64,000 nt of DNA from positions 186,001-250,000 of the forward strand of contig NZ_FXZK01000003.1 in the NCBI RefSeq assembly GCF_900184895.1, read 5' to 3'. The notes under the pieces are model-generated. The model had not been told where the DNA came from. It did not search any database and saw nothing but the letters and a program-made list of their open reading frames with translations. Each line of letters starts with the position of its first letter. Position 1 is the first letter of the stretch. This DNA comes from Flavimaricola marinus. GTDB taxonomy: Bacteria; Pseudomonadota; Alphaproteobacteria; Rhodobacterales; Rhodobacteraceae. Position numbers and translations under genes: made by a program. Below are positions 16,545-25,166 of the stretch, piece after piece.

Positions 16545-18207
16545 TGGCTTTGTCCTCTTGCGCCGGATAGAGCGCGGCTTTGAACGGGGCCATGCCCACC
16601 CGCCGATAGGCTTGCAGGAAGGTTTCCTCGTCCGAGGCGCGCAGTTCCAGATAGGCCAGCACAATCCGTTCGATTGCCGGCACGATTTCGTCATAGGCAA
16701 AGCCGGGACCGGCCCGCTCGCCGACGACGGCGTCTTCGGTGCCGTCTCCGCCCAGCGTGATCTGATAGTTCTCGACGCCCGCCCGGTCGAGACCGAGGAT
16801 GCCGATATGCCCGACGTGGTGATGCCCGCAGGCGTTGATGCAGCCCGAGATCTTGATCTTCAGCGGCCCGATCTCGTGCTCGAGCTTCAACTCGTCAAAG
16901 CGCGTGGCGATTTCCTGGGCGACGGGGATCGACCGGGCCGTTGCCAGCGCGCAGTAGTCCATGCCGGGGCAGGCGATGATGTCGGAGATCAGGCCGATGT
17001 TCGCCGTTGCCAGATCGGCTTCCCGCAGCGCGGCATAGACCGCTGGCAGGTCCGACTTGTGCACATGCGGCAGAATGACGTTCTGCTCGTGGCTGATCCG
17101 CAGTTCGTCGTGCCCATAATCCCGCGCCAGCTGTGCCAGAACGCGCATCTGATCGGCGGTCGCGTCGCCCGGAGTGGCGCCTTGCTTCTTGATCGAGACG
17201 GAGACGATGGCGTAGCCGTCAGCCTTGTGCGCCGTCAGGTTGGTATCGCTCCAGGACCGGAACGCGGGGTTCGCGGCCTTGGCGGCCTCGAAACCTGCGG
17301 TGCTCGCCTGCTTGAAGGCCGGGGCGGCAAAGTGTTGTTCGATTTGTGCAAGCAATTGCTGGTCAAACCCGGCAAATCCCGCTTTGATCTGTTCGAATTT
17401 TGCATCGACCAACTCGCGGATCTTGTCCAAACCGTTCTCGTGAACGGTGATCTTGATCCGCGCCTTGTACTTGTTGTCGCGTCGACCGAGCAGGTTGTAG
17501 ACGCTGACGATGGCTTCGACGTAGGGCAGGAGATCGGCCTTGGGCAAGAAGTCCCGCAGCACCTTGCCGACCATCGGTGTCCGGCCCAGACCGCCGCCGA
17601 CGATCACTTCGAACCCCGGCTCGCCCGCGTCGTTGCGCACCATCCGCAAACCGATGTCGTGGGCGCGAGTGACGGCCCGGTCGTTCGGGCTGCCTGTGAT
17701 GGCGATCTTGAATTTGCGCGGGAGGAACTGGAATTCCGGGTGATCGGTGGACCACTGCCGCAGCAATTCGGCGACCGGGCGCGGGTCTTCGATCTCGTCT
17801 GCCGCGGCGCCGGCGAAGTGGTCGGCGGTCACGTTGCGGATCGTGTTCCCGGAGGTCTGGATCGCGTGCATTCCGACATCGGCCAGTGCGTCGAGCATGT
17901 CCGGCACGTCGGCCAGCTTCGGCCAGTTGTACTGGATGTTCTGCCGGGTGGTGAAATGTCCGTAGCCCTTGTCATAGGTCTCGGCCAGATAGGCAAGTTG
18001 GTCCATCTGGGTGCTGCTGAGCGTGCCGTAGGGGATCGCCACCCGCAGCATGTAGGCGTGCAGTTGCAGGTAGAGCCCGTTCATCAGGCGCAGCGGCTTG
18101 AACTCGTCTTCGGTCAGGCTGCCGTCGATCCGGCGGGCAACTTGGCCACGGAATTGCGCGGTGCGTTCGCGCACGAATTTTTCGTCGAAGTCATTGTAGA
18201 CGTACAT
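16534..18207 (-). CDS. cysI: Siroheme-dependent sulfite (nitrite/sulfite) reductase
   Basis: A 557-residue hemoprotein that reduces sulfite to sulfide in six electrons. It has two ferredoxin-like half domains (LYLQLHAYMLRVAIPYG near residue 45 and RISHEQNVILPHV near 370). The [4Fe-4S]-siroheme ligands are C413, C419 (CPGMDYC), C456 and C460 (CINACGHHH). Neighbouring cysG, cysH and the absence of nitrate genes favour sulfite as substrate. The electron donor could be the fpr product through ferredoxin, as no cysJ flavoprotein is present. Confidence 0.92.
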   Translation of the reverse strand: MYVYNDFDEKFVRERTAQFRGQVARRIDGSLTEDEFKPLRLMNGLYLQLHAYMLRVAIPYGTLSSTQMDQLAYLAETYDKGYGHFTTRQNIQYNWPKLADVPDMLDALADVGMHAIQTSGNTIRNVTADHFAGAAADEIEDPRPVAELLRQWSTDHPEFQFLPRKFKIAITGSPNDRAVTRAHDIGLRMVRNDAGEPGFEVIVGGGLGRTPMVGKVLRDFLPKADLLPYVEAIVSVYNLLGRRDNKYKARIKITVHENGLDKIRELVDAKFEQIKAGFAGFDQQLLAQIEQHFAAPAFKQASTAGFEAAKAANPAFRSWSDTNLTAHKADGYAIVSVSIKKQGATPGDATADQMRVLAQLARDYGHDELRISHEQNVILPHVHKSDLPAVYAALREADLATANIGLISDIIACPGMDYCALATARSIPVAQEIATRFDELKLEHEIGPLKIKISGCINACGHHHVGHIGILGLDRAGVENYQITLGGDGTEDAVVGERAGPGFAYDEIVPAIERIVLAYLELRASDEETFLQAYRRVGMAPFKAALYPAQEDKANAA

Positions 18208-18210
18208 GGA

Positions 18211-18510
18211 TCAGACCTCTGCCTGTTTGCCGTGGGCGTAGTTGGATGGTCCGCGTGTCCGGAAGGCTTCGCGGAAATGGGTGGGCAACGGTCCGTCGTC
18301 GCCCGGCTTGGCGTCGACGAGGTAGGGGCCGACGACGACGTCGGGCTGGCCCTGTGCATGCAGCAGGCGGATCTGGGCATGGGCCTCGTCGTCGATCAGC
18401 TCGGCCTGAGCCATATCCGGCGACCAGCGGTCGTCCTCGGTCAGCCAGACGGCGTCGCCCTCGAGCAACCGGTTGGCGGTGATGACTTTGGGTGTGAAGG
18501 CGCGGCTCAT
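18211..18510 (-). CDS. DUF2849 protein
   Basis: A 99-residue protein with the DUF2849 pattern (FTPKVITANRLLEGDAVWL, then RWSPDMAQAELIDDEAHA). The family sits between cysG and cysI in many alphaproteobacteria and may assist siroheme or sulfite reductase function; no biochemical role is known to me. It overlaps cysG by 4 nt and is 3 nt from cysI, so it is firmly within the operon. Confidence 0.85.
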   Translation of the reverse strand: MSRAFTPKVITANRLLEGDAVWLTEDDRWSPDMAQAELIDDEAHAQIRLLHAQGQPDVVVGPYLVDAKPGDDGPLPTHFREAFRTRGPSNYAHGKQAEV

Positions 18511-19907
18511 AAGGCGATCTCCTGCGCTGGAAGGGTTTGCGCGATGTCGACGGCCTGACGCGGGGCGAGGCCATAGAAGGTGAGGGCGGGGCCGGTCAGT
18601 TTGGCCTCGCTGAGAGTTGGCTCCAGCCGGGCCAGCGTGGTGGCGAGCACCCGCTGGTCGGCGCGGCTGACGTTTTCGATCACGGTGACGGGCGTCGTCG
18701 GATCGGCGCCGTGCATGAGCAGCCGGCCTTGAATGAACCGGGCCGATTTCTTGCCCATGTAGATCGCGGCCACTTCGCCGGGCCGCGCCAGCGCCTGCCA
18801 GTCGTGATCGGCGAAACCCTTGGTGTCGTGCCCCGTCAGGAACCGCACGGAGGAGTTGCGCCCGCGCTTGGTCAGGCTTTGCCCCAGCGACGCGACGGCG
18901 GCGGAGGCCGTGGTGATCCCCGGAATGATCCGCCAGGCCACGCCCGCCTCGTCGCAGGCGTCGATTTCCTCGTCGAGCCGCCCGAACACGGTCGGATCCC
19001 CGGATTTCAGCCGCACGACATGCGCGCCTTGCGCCGCGTGGCTGACGATCATCTCATTGATGTCGTCCTGTGCCATCGAGGAGCCGAAGCCCTCTTTGCC
19101 CGCGTTGAGCATGATCGCCTCGCGCCGGGCCAGTTCGAGGATCTCGGGGCTGATCAGCCGATCATAGATCACCACGTCCGCTGCCTCGATCGCTTTGCGT
19201 GCCTTGAGCGTCAGCAGGTCCGGATCGCCGGGGCCGGCACCGACGAGATCGACGGAGCCTTCTTTCTGCGGCGCGTTGAGATGCTTGCTCAGCAGCGCCT
19301 TGAGCGCCGGTTCGATGGCCTCGACGCCGTCCTGTTCGAGCGTTTGCGGCCCTGTGCTGTCGTAATACTCGGACCAGAATGCCCGCCGCTTGCCCCCCAT
19401 CGGCAGGGCGTCGGCGGCCTTGCGGAAGGTCTTGCCGATGCGCGCCAGAAGTCCGAGAGAGGCCGGGAGCCGCTCTTCGAGATCGGATTTGATCCGCCGC
19501 GCCAATACGGGGGCCGCGCCCTCGGTGCCGATGGCGACGACGACCGGATCGCGGTCGACGATGGCGGGGGTGATGAACTGGCTGTCGGCCAGATTGTCGA
19601 CGAGGTTGGTCAGGGCGCCGTCTGCCTGAGCCAGCCGGGCGACACGTGCGTCCTCGGCCGCGTCATCGTTGGCCGCGTAGAAGAGCGAGGCGCAGAGCGC
19701 GTCGCCGGGTTCTATCGCCCGCGCGATCAACCGGATCTCGCCGCTGGCGGCGAGCCGGTGCAGCTCTGGGTCGGGGTTTGCGGCGACGACGGTCAGGTGT
19801 GCATCGGTCTTGCGCAGCAGGCGCAGTTTGGCCAAAGCCGTTTCGCCGCCGCCGGAGACGACGACCCTGCGGCCTGCCACGGCCAGAAAGATCGGAAAGT
19901 GCTGCAT
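18507..19907 (-). CDS. cysG: Siroheme synthase (CysG)
   Basis: A 466-residue fusion. The N-terminal half is precorrin-2 dehydrogenase/ferrochelatase (FPIFLAVAGRRVVVSGGGETALAKLRLL). The C-terminal half is uroporphyrinogen III methyltransferase (GAGPGDPDLLTLKARKAI, then VVRLKSGDPTVFGR). Together they make the siroheme needed by the CysI protein of this operon. It is the first gene of the minus-strand run cysG-DUF2849-cysI-cysH-DUF934-fpr, divergent from an Lrp-type regulator. Confidence 0.95.
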   Translation of the reverse strand: MQHFPIFLAVAGRRVVVSGGGETALAKLRLLRKTDAHLTVVAANPDPELHRLAASGEIRLIARAIEPGDALCASLFYAANDDAAEDARVARLAQADGALTNLVDNLADSQFITPAIVDRDPVVVAIGTEGAAPVLARRIKSDLEERLPASLGLLARIGKTFRKAADALPMGGKRRAFWSEYYDSTGPQTLEQDGVEAIEPALKALLSKHLNAPQKEGSVDLVGAGPGDPDLLTLKARKAIEAADVVIYDRLISPEILELARREAIMLNAGKEGFGSSMAQDDINEMIVSHAAQGAHVVRLKSGDPTVFGRLDEEIDACDEAGVAWRIIPGITTASAAVASLGQSLTKRGRNSSVRFLTGHDTKGFADHDWQALARPGEVAAIYMGKKSARFIQGRLLMHGADPTTPVTVIENVSRADQRVLATTLARLEPTLSEAKLTGPALTFYGLAPRQAVDIAQTLPAQEIAL

Positions 19908-19939
19908 TGGACACCCGTTTGATTTCTAGCCTTCAATAT

Positions 19940-20024
19940 AGAACATTGTTCTGGTTTTTGGCTACCAGTGCGGGTAGATAAGAACATATGTCCCAATATG
20001 CCGGGCATGGAGGCCTAATGTTCT
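19940..20024. promoter_or_regulatory. Candidate operator array between cysG and the Lrp-type gene
   Basis: A perfect 13-bp palindrome AGAACATTGTTCT occupies 19940-19952. A second AGAACA half-site (AGAACATATGT) starts at 19981, and a TGTTCT half-site lies at 20019-20024. The spacing and location in a divergent promoter region fit binding by the adjacent Lrp/AsnC protein, but this is inferred. Confidence 0.55.
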
Positions 20025-20044
20025 GAAATCGAGGGGTGTGGCGA

Positions 20045-20506
20045 ATGGCGTTTCGGATAGACGAGACAGATCGGAAAATCCTTGCCGAAATGCAGGCCGA
20101 TGCAAGCCGCTCTCTGGATGAGATCGCCCGTGCGGTGGGCAGTTCCAAGACGCCGGTCTGGAATCGCATCCGCAAACTCAAGGAGGCCGGCGTGATCCGG
20201 CAACAGACGGTATTGCTGGACGCCGAGGCGCTTGGATACGAGGCGACGTTCTTTGTGCTGATCCGCACCAGCGAGCATGAGGCGGAGTGGCAGGCCAAGT
20301 TTCTGGCCGCCCTTCAGGCCCGCCCCGAAGTGCAGGAGGCGCACCGACTTGCGGGTGATATCGACTATATCCTGAAGGTTCGCGTTCAGAATGCCCGTGC
20401 CTATGATGTCTTTTATCAGGCCTTGATCAGCGAGGTCCGTGTGTTCAACGTGACCGCCCTGCTGAGCATGGAAGAGATCAAGTCCACCGTCGCTCTGCCA
20501 TTGTGA
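20045..20506 (+). CDS. Lrp/AsnC-family transcriptional regulator
   Basis: A 153-residue regulator with an N-terminal winged helix (DETDRKILAEMQADASRSLDEIARAVGSS...WNRIRKLKEAGVI) and a C-terminal RAM ligand-binding domain (VQEAHRLAGDIDYILKVRV). I start at the ATG at 20045 (MAFRIDETD); an ATG three codons upstream is also possible. It is divergent from the sulfate assimilation operon, so it probably controls that operon in response to an amino acid such as cysteine; the ligand is not known from sequence. Confidence 0.9.
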   Translation: MAFRIDETDRKILAEMQADASRSLDEIARAVGSSKTPVWNRIRKLKEAGVIRQQTVLLDAEALGYEATFFVLIRTSEHEAEWQAKFLAALQARPEVQEAHRLAGDIDYILKVRVQNARAYDVFYQALISEVRVFNVTALLSMEEIKSTVALPL

Positions 20507-20649
20507 GCGCCTTTCAAGCAGTGCGCTTCCGCGCATTCCTGATTTTTGACATCGGTGACCTGTCGCCAATCACCAAGCAGTGCGTCGGCGGCATTGGCCG
20601 GGTTTGAGTTTATTGGCCAAGTTGAAAGCGACACGGGGCGCTCTGAGCG

Positions 20650-21819
20650 TCAGGTGGTGACCATCAGTTTTTCCAGCCCGTGGAAATGGTAGAGGTCCGC
20701 GTAGCGCGGTGCTTCGGCGAGTTTGAGCGTCGGGCAACGTGTGAAGAGCGCGTCCAGGCCGATCCGGATTTCCAACCGTGCGAGCGGTGCGCCGACGCAG
20801 AAGTGCAGCCCGGCGCCGAGGCTCGTGTTGGCGGGGCCCTTGCGCGCCGGGTCGAAGGTGTTCGGGTCGGGATAGGCTGCCGGGTCGCGGTTGGCGGCGC
20901 CGAGCAGGCAGGCGATCTGGTCGCCACGTTTGAAGTCGTGCCCGAAAAGGGTGATGTCGTCGTAGACCCAGCGCCGGAACATGTGCAGCGGCGCGTCGAA
21001 CCGCAGGATTTCCTCGGTGCAGGCCTCGGTTATGTCGCAGCGTTCGTGGTCGAGCAGGGTCGCGGCACCATTGCCGAGCGTGTGCACGGTGGCCTCGTGC
21101 CCGGCATTGAGCAGCAGGATGCAGGTGGAGATCAGCTCTTCGGTGCTGAGCTTTTCCCCATCTTCCTCGGCGGCGATCAATTGGGTGATCAGATCGTCGC
21201 CGGGCCGTTGCCTTTTCTGATCGATGTAGTCCGTGAGGAAGGCGGTGAATTCGCGAGAGGCCTGAGCCGCATCTGTTTCGATCTGTGCGGTGCGGCGCGC
21301 CTGATACATGGCGACCATGGCATTGGACCAACGCAGCAAGTCGTCGGCCCGATCCTCGGGGACGCCGAGCAGCCGACAGATGATCGTTACCGGCAGTGGC
21401 CGTGCGAAGGCGTCGAGCAGGTCGAAGGCGGTGCCGGGAGGCGGGAATTTGTCGATCAGCTCGTGGCTGAGAGCAGTAATGTCTGGTGCGAGTTCGCCGA
21501 TCCGTCGCGAGGTGAAGGCCCTGAGCACCAGCCCCCGCAGCCGGGTGTGCTTGGGCGGTTCGACCTCGAGCAGCGAATGTTCTTCGATATCGTAGAAGGG
21601 CGCCAGTTCGGGTGGCACCGGGCCGGCAAGTTCGGCCGGAGTTTCACGCCCCAGCCGCCTGTCGCGCAGGATTGCCGAGACCGCCTTGTGCGACACCGCG
21701 CAGGCGATGTTGTAGTCGGTCCACCAGAACAGATCCCCCGCACGGCGCGCGGTATCGTAGAACGGGTAGGGGTCTTGGACGAATGCGGGGGCGGTGGGCG
21801 ATTGGCTGAACTTTTCCAT
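20650..21819 (-). CDS. Cytochrome P450
   Basis: A 389-residue bacterial class I P450. Visible are the I-helix oxygen motif (NAGHEAT, about 238-244), the ExxR pair (EEILR, 269-273) and the heme loop with Cys341 (LGAGLHFCVG). The usual Phe seven residues before the heme Cys is Leu334, a modest deviation. I start at the ATG at 21819 (MEKFSQSP); an upstream in-frame ATG at 21891 would overlap the divergent dctB. No ferredoxin or reductase gene lies nearby, and the substrate is unknown. Confidence 0.9.
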   Translation of the reverse strand: MEKFSQSPTAPAFVQDPYPFYDTARRAGDLFWWTDYNIACAVSHKAVSAILRDRRLGRETPAELAGPVPPELAPFYDIEEHSLLEVEPPKHTRLRGLVLRAFTSRRIGELAPDITALSHELIDKFPPPGTAFDLLDAFARPLPVTIICRLLGVPEDRADDLLRWSNAMVAMYQARRTAQIETDAAQASREFTAFLTDYIDQKRQRPGDDLITQLIAAEEDGEKLSTEELISTCILLLNAGHEATVHTLGNGAATLLDHERCDITEACTEEILRFDAPLHMFRRWVYDDITLFGHDFKRGDQIACLLGAANRDPAAYPDPNTFDPARKGPANTSLGAGLHFCVGAPLARLEIRIGLDALFTRCPTLKLAEAPRYADLYHFHGLEKLMVTT

Positions 21820-21878
21820 CTCGAACCGTTGCCAGCCCCCTCTGGTCAATGCAAGCCCCCTGCGGATAGAGTCTGCCC

Positions 21879-23666
21879 ATGACAGGATCAAAGATCAGTC
21901 GCGCCGGTGGAGTGCTGGCATTTCTGCTGCTGGTGGCAGGGTTTGCCGCCGGTGTGTGGACCTTTGGCTATCGCGAGGCGCTCGATCAGATGTCCCGTCG
22001 CGGCGAGGCCGATCTGGCGCTGGCCGCCGATCGCCTGACGGCGGAATTGCAGCGGTTTCGCGAACTCGCGGTGCTAATGGCCGACCACCCGGATCTGACG
22101 GCGCTCATCACGGGCGGGACCGGGGCGGAGGAGGCGGCCGAGTTGTTGCGTCAGGTGGCTGACAAGACCGGCTCGCTCGATATCTTTCTGGTCGATGCCG
22201 AGGGACGTGAGTTGGTCGCCGCCGAGCCAGTTTCCGGCGTTGTCACCCATGTCGAGGCACCCTATTTCGACCGTGCCATGCAGGGTGCGCTTGGCGTCTA
22301 TCACCAGCTGAGCGACCGTTACGGCCGCCGCACGTTCATGTTCGCGGCCCCGATCTTTTCGGTGGATGGCCCGGTGCTGGGCGCGGTGGTCGTGGCCACC
22401 GACGTGGAGGAGGTCGAAGCCGGCTGGCGCGGTGATCGCCCGACGATCTTTTTCACCGACGAAATGGGCGTCATCTTCGTATCGAACCGGTCGGAGCTCT
22501 TGTTTCGGTCGCGGGTCGGCGATCCGGAGGAGGCCAGTCAGAGCCTGCGCTATCCTGCTGGCCGGGTGACCGCCTTCGTTTCGCACAGCCCTGGCATGGT
22601 CGGCGTGCACGAGGTCTGGGCCGTGGATGGCGGCCCCTATGTTCCGGCCCGCGCCTTGCATCTGACATTGCCGTTGCCGGTCATCGGTCTCGAAGGCGAG
22701 GCGCTGATCGATGTTGCTCCGGCACGGCAGGTCGCCGATTTGCAGGCTGCGGTGACGGCGGCCCTGTGTCTCGCTTTTGGCGCTTTGCTTTTTCTGGCGA
22801 CCGAGCGCCGCCGCACGTTGGCGGAGGACAACGCCAGATTGGAGGCCCGTGTGGCGGATCGGACGGCGGAATTGCGGGCGATCAATGCCGATCTGATCCG
22901 GGAGGTGGCCGAGCGCACTGCTGCCGAGGCCCGTCTGACAAAGGCGCAGGCCGATCTGGTGCAGGCAGGCAAGCTGAGTGCGTTGGGGCAGATGTCTGCG
23001 GGTATCAGTCACGAGCTCAATCAGCCTTTGATGGCCATCGGGTCGTTTGCGCAGAACGCTTTGGCCTTTCTTGAGAAGGACAGGCCGGATCGCGCGGCCG
23101 AGAACCTGAGCCGGATTGCCGAATTGACCCGCCGCATGGGCCGGATCATCCGCAACCTGCGTGCCTTTGCCCGGCAAGAGAGCGCGCCATTGGCCGATGT
23201 GGACCTTGTTCCCGTGGTCGATGTGGTGCTGGAAATGGCCGGAGCGAAGGCGCGTCAGGCCGAGGTCGAGGTGGTATGGCGTCGCCCCGAGGCCCCTGTT
23301 CTGGTCCGGGGCGGTGAGGTGCGCTTGCAGCAGGTGGTGCTGAACCTTGTGACCAATGCGATTGATGCGATGGCGGCGAGCCCGGAGCGCCGTGTGGAGA
23401 TCGAGATATTTCCGGTCGATGCCGCTCGCGTCGCCGTGAGCGTGCGCGATACCGGTCCGGGCATATCGGAGCCGGAGCGTATATTCGATCCGTTCTATTC
23501 CACCAAGGCAGTGGGGGCCGAAGAGGGCATGGGCCTCGGTTTGTCGATTTCCTATGGCCTCGTTCAGTCCTTTGGCGGTGCGATCCGTGGCCGCAATCAT
23601 CCGGACGGTGGCGCGGTGTTCACGATCGAGCTGGACCTTGTCGCGCGGCAAGAGGCGGCGGCATGA
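21879..23666 (+). CDS. dctB: C4-dicarboxylate sensor histidine kinase
   Basis: A 595-residue membrane kinase. A transmembrane segment (about 12-30), a periplasmic double-Cache sensor (about 31-285) and a second membrane segment (about 289-307) precede a coiled coil. Next come the HisKA domain with phospho-acceptor His378 (SAGISHELNQP) and the ATPase with N box (NLVTNAIDAM), DTGPGI and GLGLSISYG. The coiled coil and ELNQPL signature are typical of DctB. It overlaps the response regulator by ATGA and lies upstream of dctPQM, so it probably senses a dicarboxylate or related acid taken up by that transporter. Confidence 0.9.
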   Translation: MTGSKISRAGGVLAFLLLVAGFAAGVWTFGYREALDQMSRRGEADLALAADRLTAELQRFRELAVLMADHPDLTALITGGTGAEEAAELLRQVADKTGSLDIFLVDAEGRELVAAEPVSGVVTHVEAPYFDRAMQGALGVYHQLSDRYGRRTFMFAAPIFSVDGPVLGAVVVATDVEEVEAGWRGDRPTIFFTDEMGVIFVSNRSELLFRSRVGDPEEASQSLRYPAGRVTAFVSHSPGMVGVHEVWAVDGGPYVPARALHLTLPLPVIGLEGEALIDVAPARQVADLQAAVTAALCLAFGALLFLATERRRTLAEDNARLEARVADRTAELRAINADLIREVAERTAAEARLTKAQADLVQAGKLSALGQMSAGISHELNQPLMAIGSFAQNALAFLEKDRPDRAAENLSRIAELTRRMGRIIRNLRAFARQESAPLADVDLVPVVDVVLEMAGAKARQAEVEVVWRRPEAPVLVRGGEVRLQQVVLNLVTNAIDAMAASPERRVEIEIFPVDAARVAVSVRDTGPGISEPERIFDPFYSTKAVGAEEGMGLGLSISYGLVQSFGGAIRGRNHPDGGAVFTIELDLVARQEAAA

Positions 23667-24886
23667 CCCGCCGTGTGCTCTTGGTGGACGATGACCGAGA
23701 GGTCCGCGAGGCTTTGGGCCAATCGCTGGAGCTGGCCGATCTCGATCCGGTGTTGGCGGGCTCGTTCATCGAGGCCAAGGATCATCTGGATCGTCGTTTT
23801 GACGGGATCGTCGTGACCGACATCCGGATGCCGGGCCGTGATGGCTTTCACCTGCTGTCTCACGCCCATGTGCTGGACCCTGACTTGCCTGTGATCCTGC
23901 TGACCGGCGAGGGTGACGTGCCGATGGCGGTTCGCGCGATGGCCGAGGGCGCATATGCCTTTCTGGAGAAACCCTGTGGCCCTGCGGAATTCCTGACCAT
24001 TGTCGAGAAGGCGCTGAAGGCCCGCGCACTCGTGCTGGAGAACCGTCGCCTGCGCCGCGAGGTGGAGGCGGGGGATGCCGCGTCACGGATGCTGGCCGGT
24101 CGCTCTGCGCCCGCTCAGCATCTGCGCGAACAGGTGCGTGCGGTGGCCCGTGCTACTGCCGAAGTCCTCGTCACCGGGGATGCGGGGTCCGGCACCCCGA
24201 AGGTGGCCGAGGTCATCCATTTGTTGTCGGCGGCCTCATCGCGCCCCTTTGTGAAGCGCGCCGCAGCGGGGCTGAGCGTCGAGGCGTTGGAGGCCGCGAT
24301 TGCGGATGCGCAGGACGGCTCGCTCTATCTCGACGAGGTCGGCATGTTGCCGGGGGCGTCCCAGTTTGCCTTGCTCGACCGATTGGAGGGCGGCATGGCG
24401 CCGCGTATCCTTGCCGGAACGACACGGGATCTGAACAAGGAGGTGTCGGAAGGCCGTTTCAACGCCGATCTCTATTACCGCCTCGACCTGATGCGCGTCC
24501 GGATTCCGGCGTTGCGCGAGCGTAAGGAGGATATTCCTTTCCTGTTCCGCCATTACGTCGCTCAGGCCTGTGAGCAGGCCAATCTGACGCAACCCGACGT
24601 GCCGGCGGACATGCTCGCCCGCCTGATGTCGCAGGACTGGCCGGGCAACGCCCGATCCCTGATGAACGCCGCGATGCGCTTTGTCATGGGGCTGGGCGAG
24701 GGCGAAGAGACCGAGGCGCTGGGCCTTACCGAACAGATGGCACAGGTCGAACGGGCGCTCTTGATCGAGGCTCTGCGTCGCCACGGCGGCCATGCCAGTG
24801 ACACGGCGCGCGCTCTGAAACTGCCTCGAAAGACCTTCTACGACAAGCTCACCCGGCACAATCTGCGGGCGGAGGACTATCGCTAG
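23663..24886 (+). CDS. dctD: DctD-type response regulator with degenerate AAA+ domain
   Basis: A 407-residue regulator: receiver domain with Asp53 (VTDIRMPG), central AAA+-like domain, and a Fis-type HTH (HASDTARALKLPRKTFYDKL). The Walker A reads GDAGSGTP (172-179), where family members have GxxGxGKE, so the lysine is replaced. Between residues 196 and 222 about 30 residues including the GAFTGA sigma54-contact loop are missing. Walker B (LYLDE), the arginine-finger region (FNADLYYRLDLMRVRIP) and WPGNARSL remain. It is shorter than the usual 440-460 residues. It probably activates without sigma54, perhaps like the NtrC of Rhodobacter capsulatus. Confidence 0.88.
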   Translation: MTRRVLLVDDDREVREALGQSLELADLDPVLAGSFIEAKDHLDRRFDGIVVTDIRMPGRDGFHLLSHAHVLDPDLPVILLTGEGDVPMAVRAMAEGAYAFLEKPCGPAEFLTIVEKALKARALVLENRRLRREVEAGDAASRMLAGRSAPAQHLREQVRAVARATAEVLVTGDAGSGTPKVAEVIHLLSAASSRPFVKRAAAGLSVEALEAAIADAQDGSLYLDEVGMLPGASQFALLDRLEGGMAPRILAGTTRDLNKEVSEGRFNADLYYRLDLMRVRIPALRERKEDIPFLFRHYVAQACEQANLTQPDVPADMLARLMSQDWPGNARSLMNAAMRFVMGLGEGEETEALGLTEQMAQVERALLIEALRRHGGHASDTARALKLPRKTFYDKLTRHNLRAEDYR

Positions 24887-24930
24887 CCGGCCGGCATCCC
24901 GTGCTTCTGCTCGGGCTGTCTCGATCGCAG

Positions 24931-24948
24931 TGTGCGGATTTCCGCACA
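24931..24948. promoter_or_regulatory. Candidate DctD-binding palindrome
   Basis: TGTGCGGA-TT-TCCGCACA is an 18-bp perfect inverted repeat 218 nt before the dctP start. It closely resembles the palindromic DctD upstream sites of Rhizobium dctA as I remember them. It overlaps a second inverted repeat, CACATAT-9 nt-ATATGTG (24945-24967). Confidence 0.65.
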
Positions 24949-25094
24949 TATACCGCTAACATATGTGTGAGGATTCGCCACCACGGGCCCGCTCCCGCTT
25001 GGCAGCCCGCCCGCCTTTCGCGGTAAGTGCCTGTGTAGAAATGGATTCACCCTGTTCTTCGGTCGCGCAATAAAATGTCTTGCCTGTGTCGGGG

Positions 25095-25113
25095 CGCTAA
25101 CCCTTTGTTAGCG
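25095..25113. promoter_or_regulatory. Inverted repeat in the dctP leader
   Basis: CGCTAAC-CCTTT-GTTAGCG is a perfect 7-bp inverted repeat 53 nt before dctP. The half-site CGCTAAC also occurs at 24954-24960. It could be an operator or a 5' UTR hairpin. Confidence 0.45.
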
Positions 25114-25166
25114 TCAACGCATTCCGGGAGGGAGTGCGTCCAGAATATTCATGAAGAGGGAGAGAC

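Noticed and set aside
24990-25020. Sigma54 promoter upstream of dctP
   Set aside because: A GG-N10-GC spacing exists (TTGGCAG...) but the -12 half lacks TTGC, and the DctD protein lacks GAFTGA.
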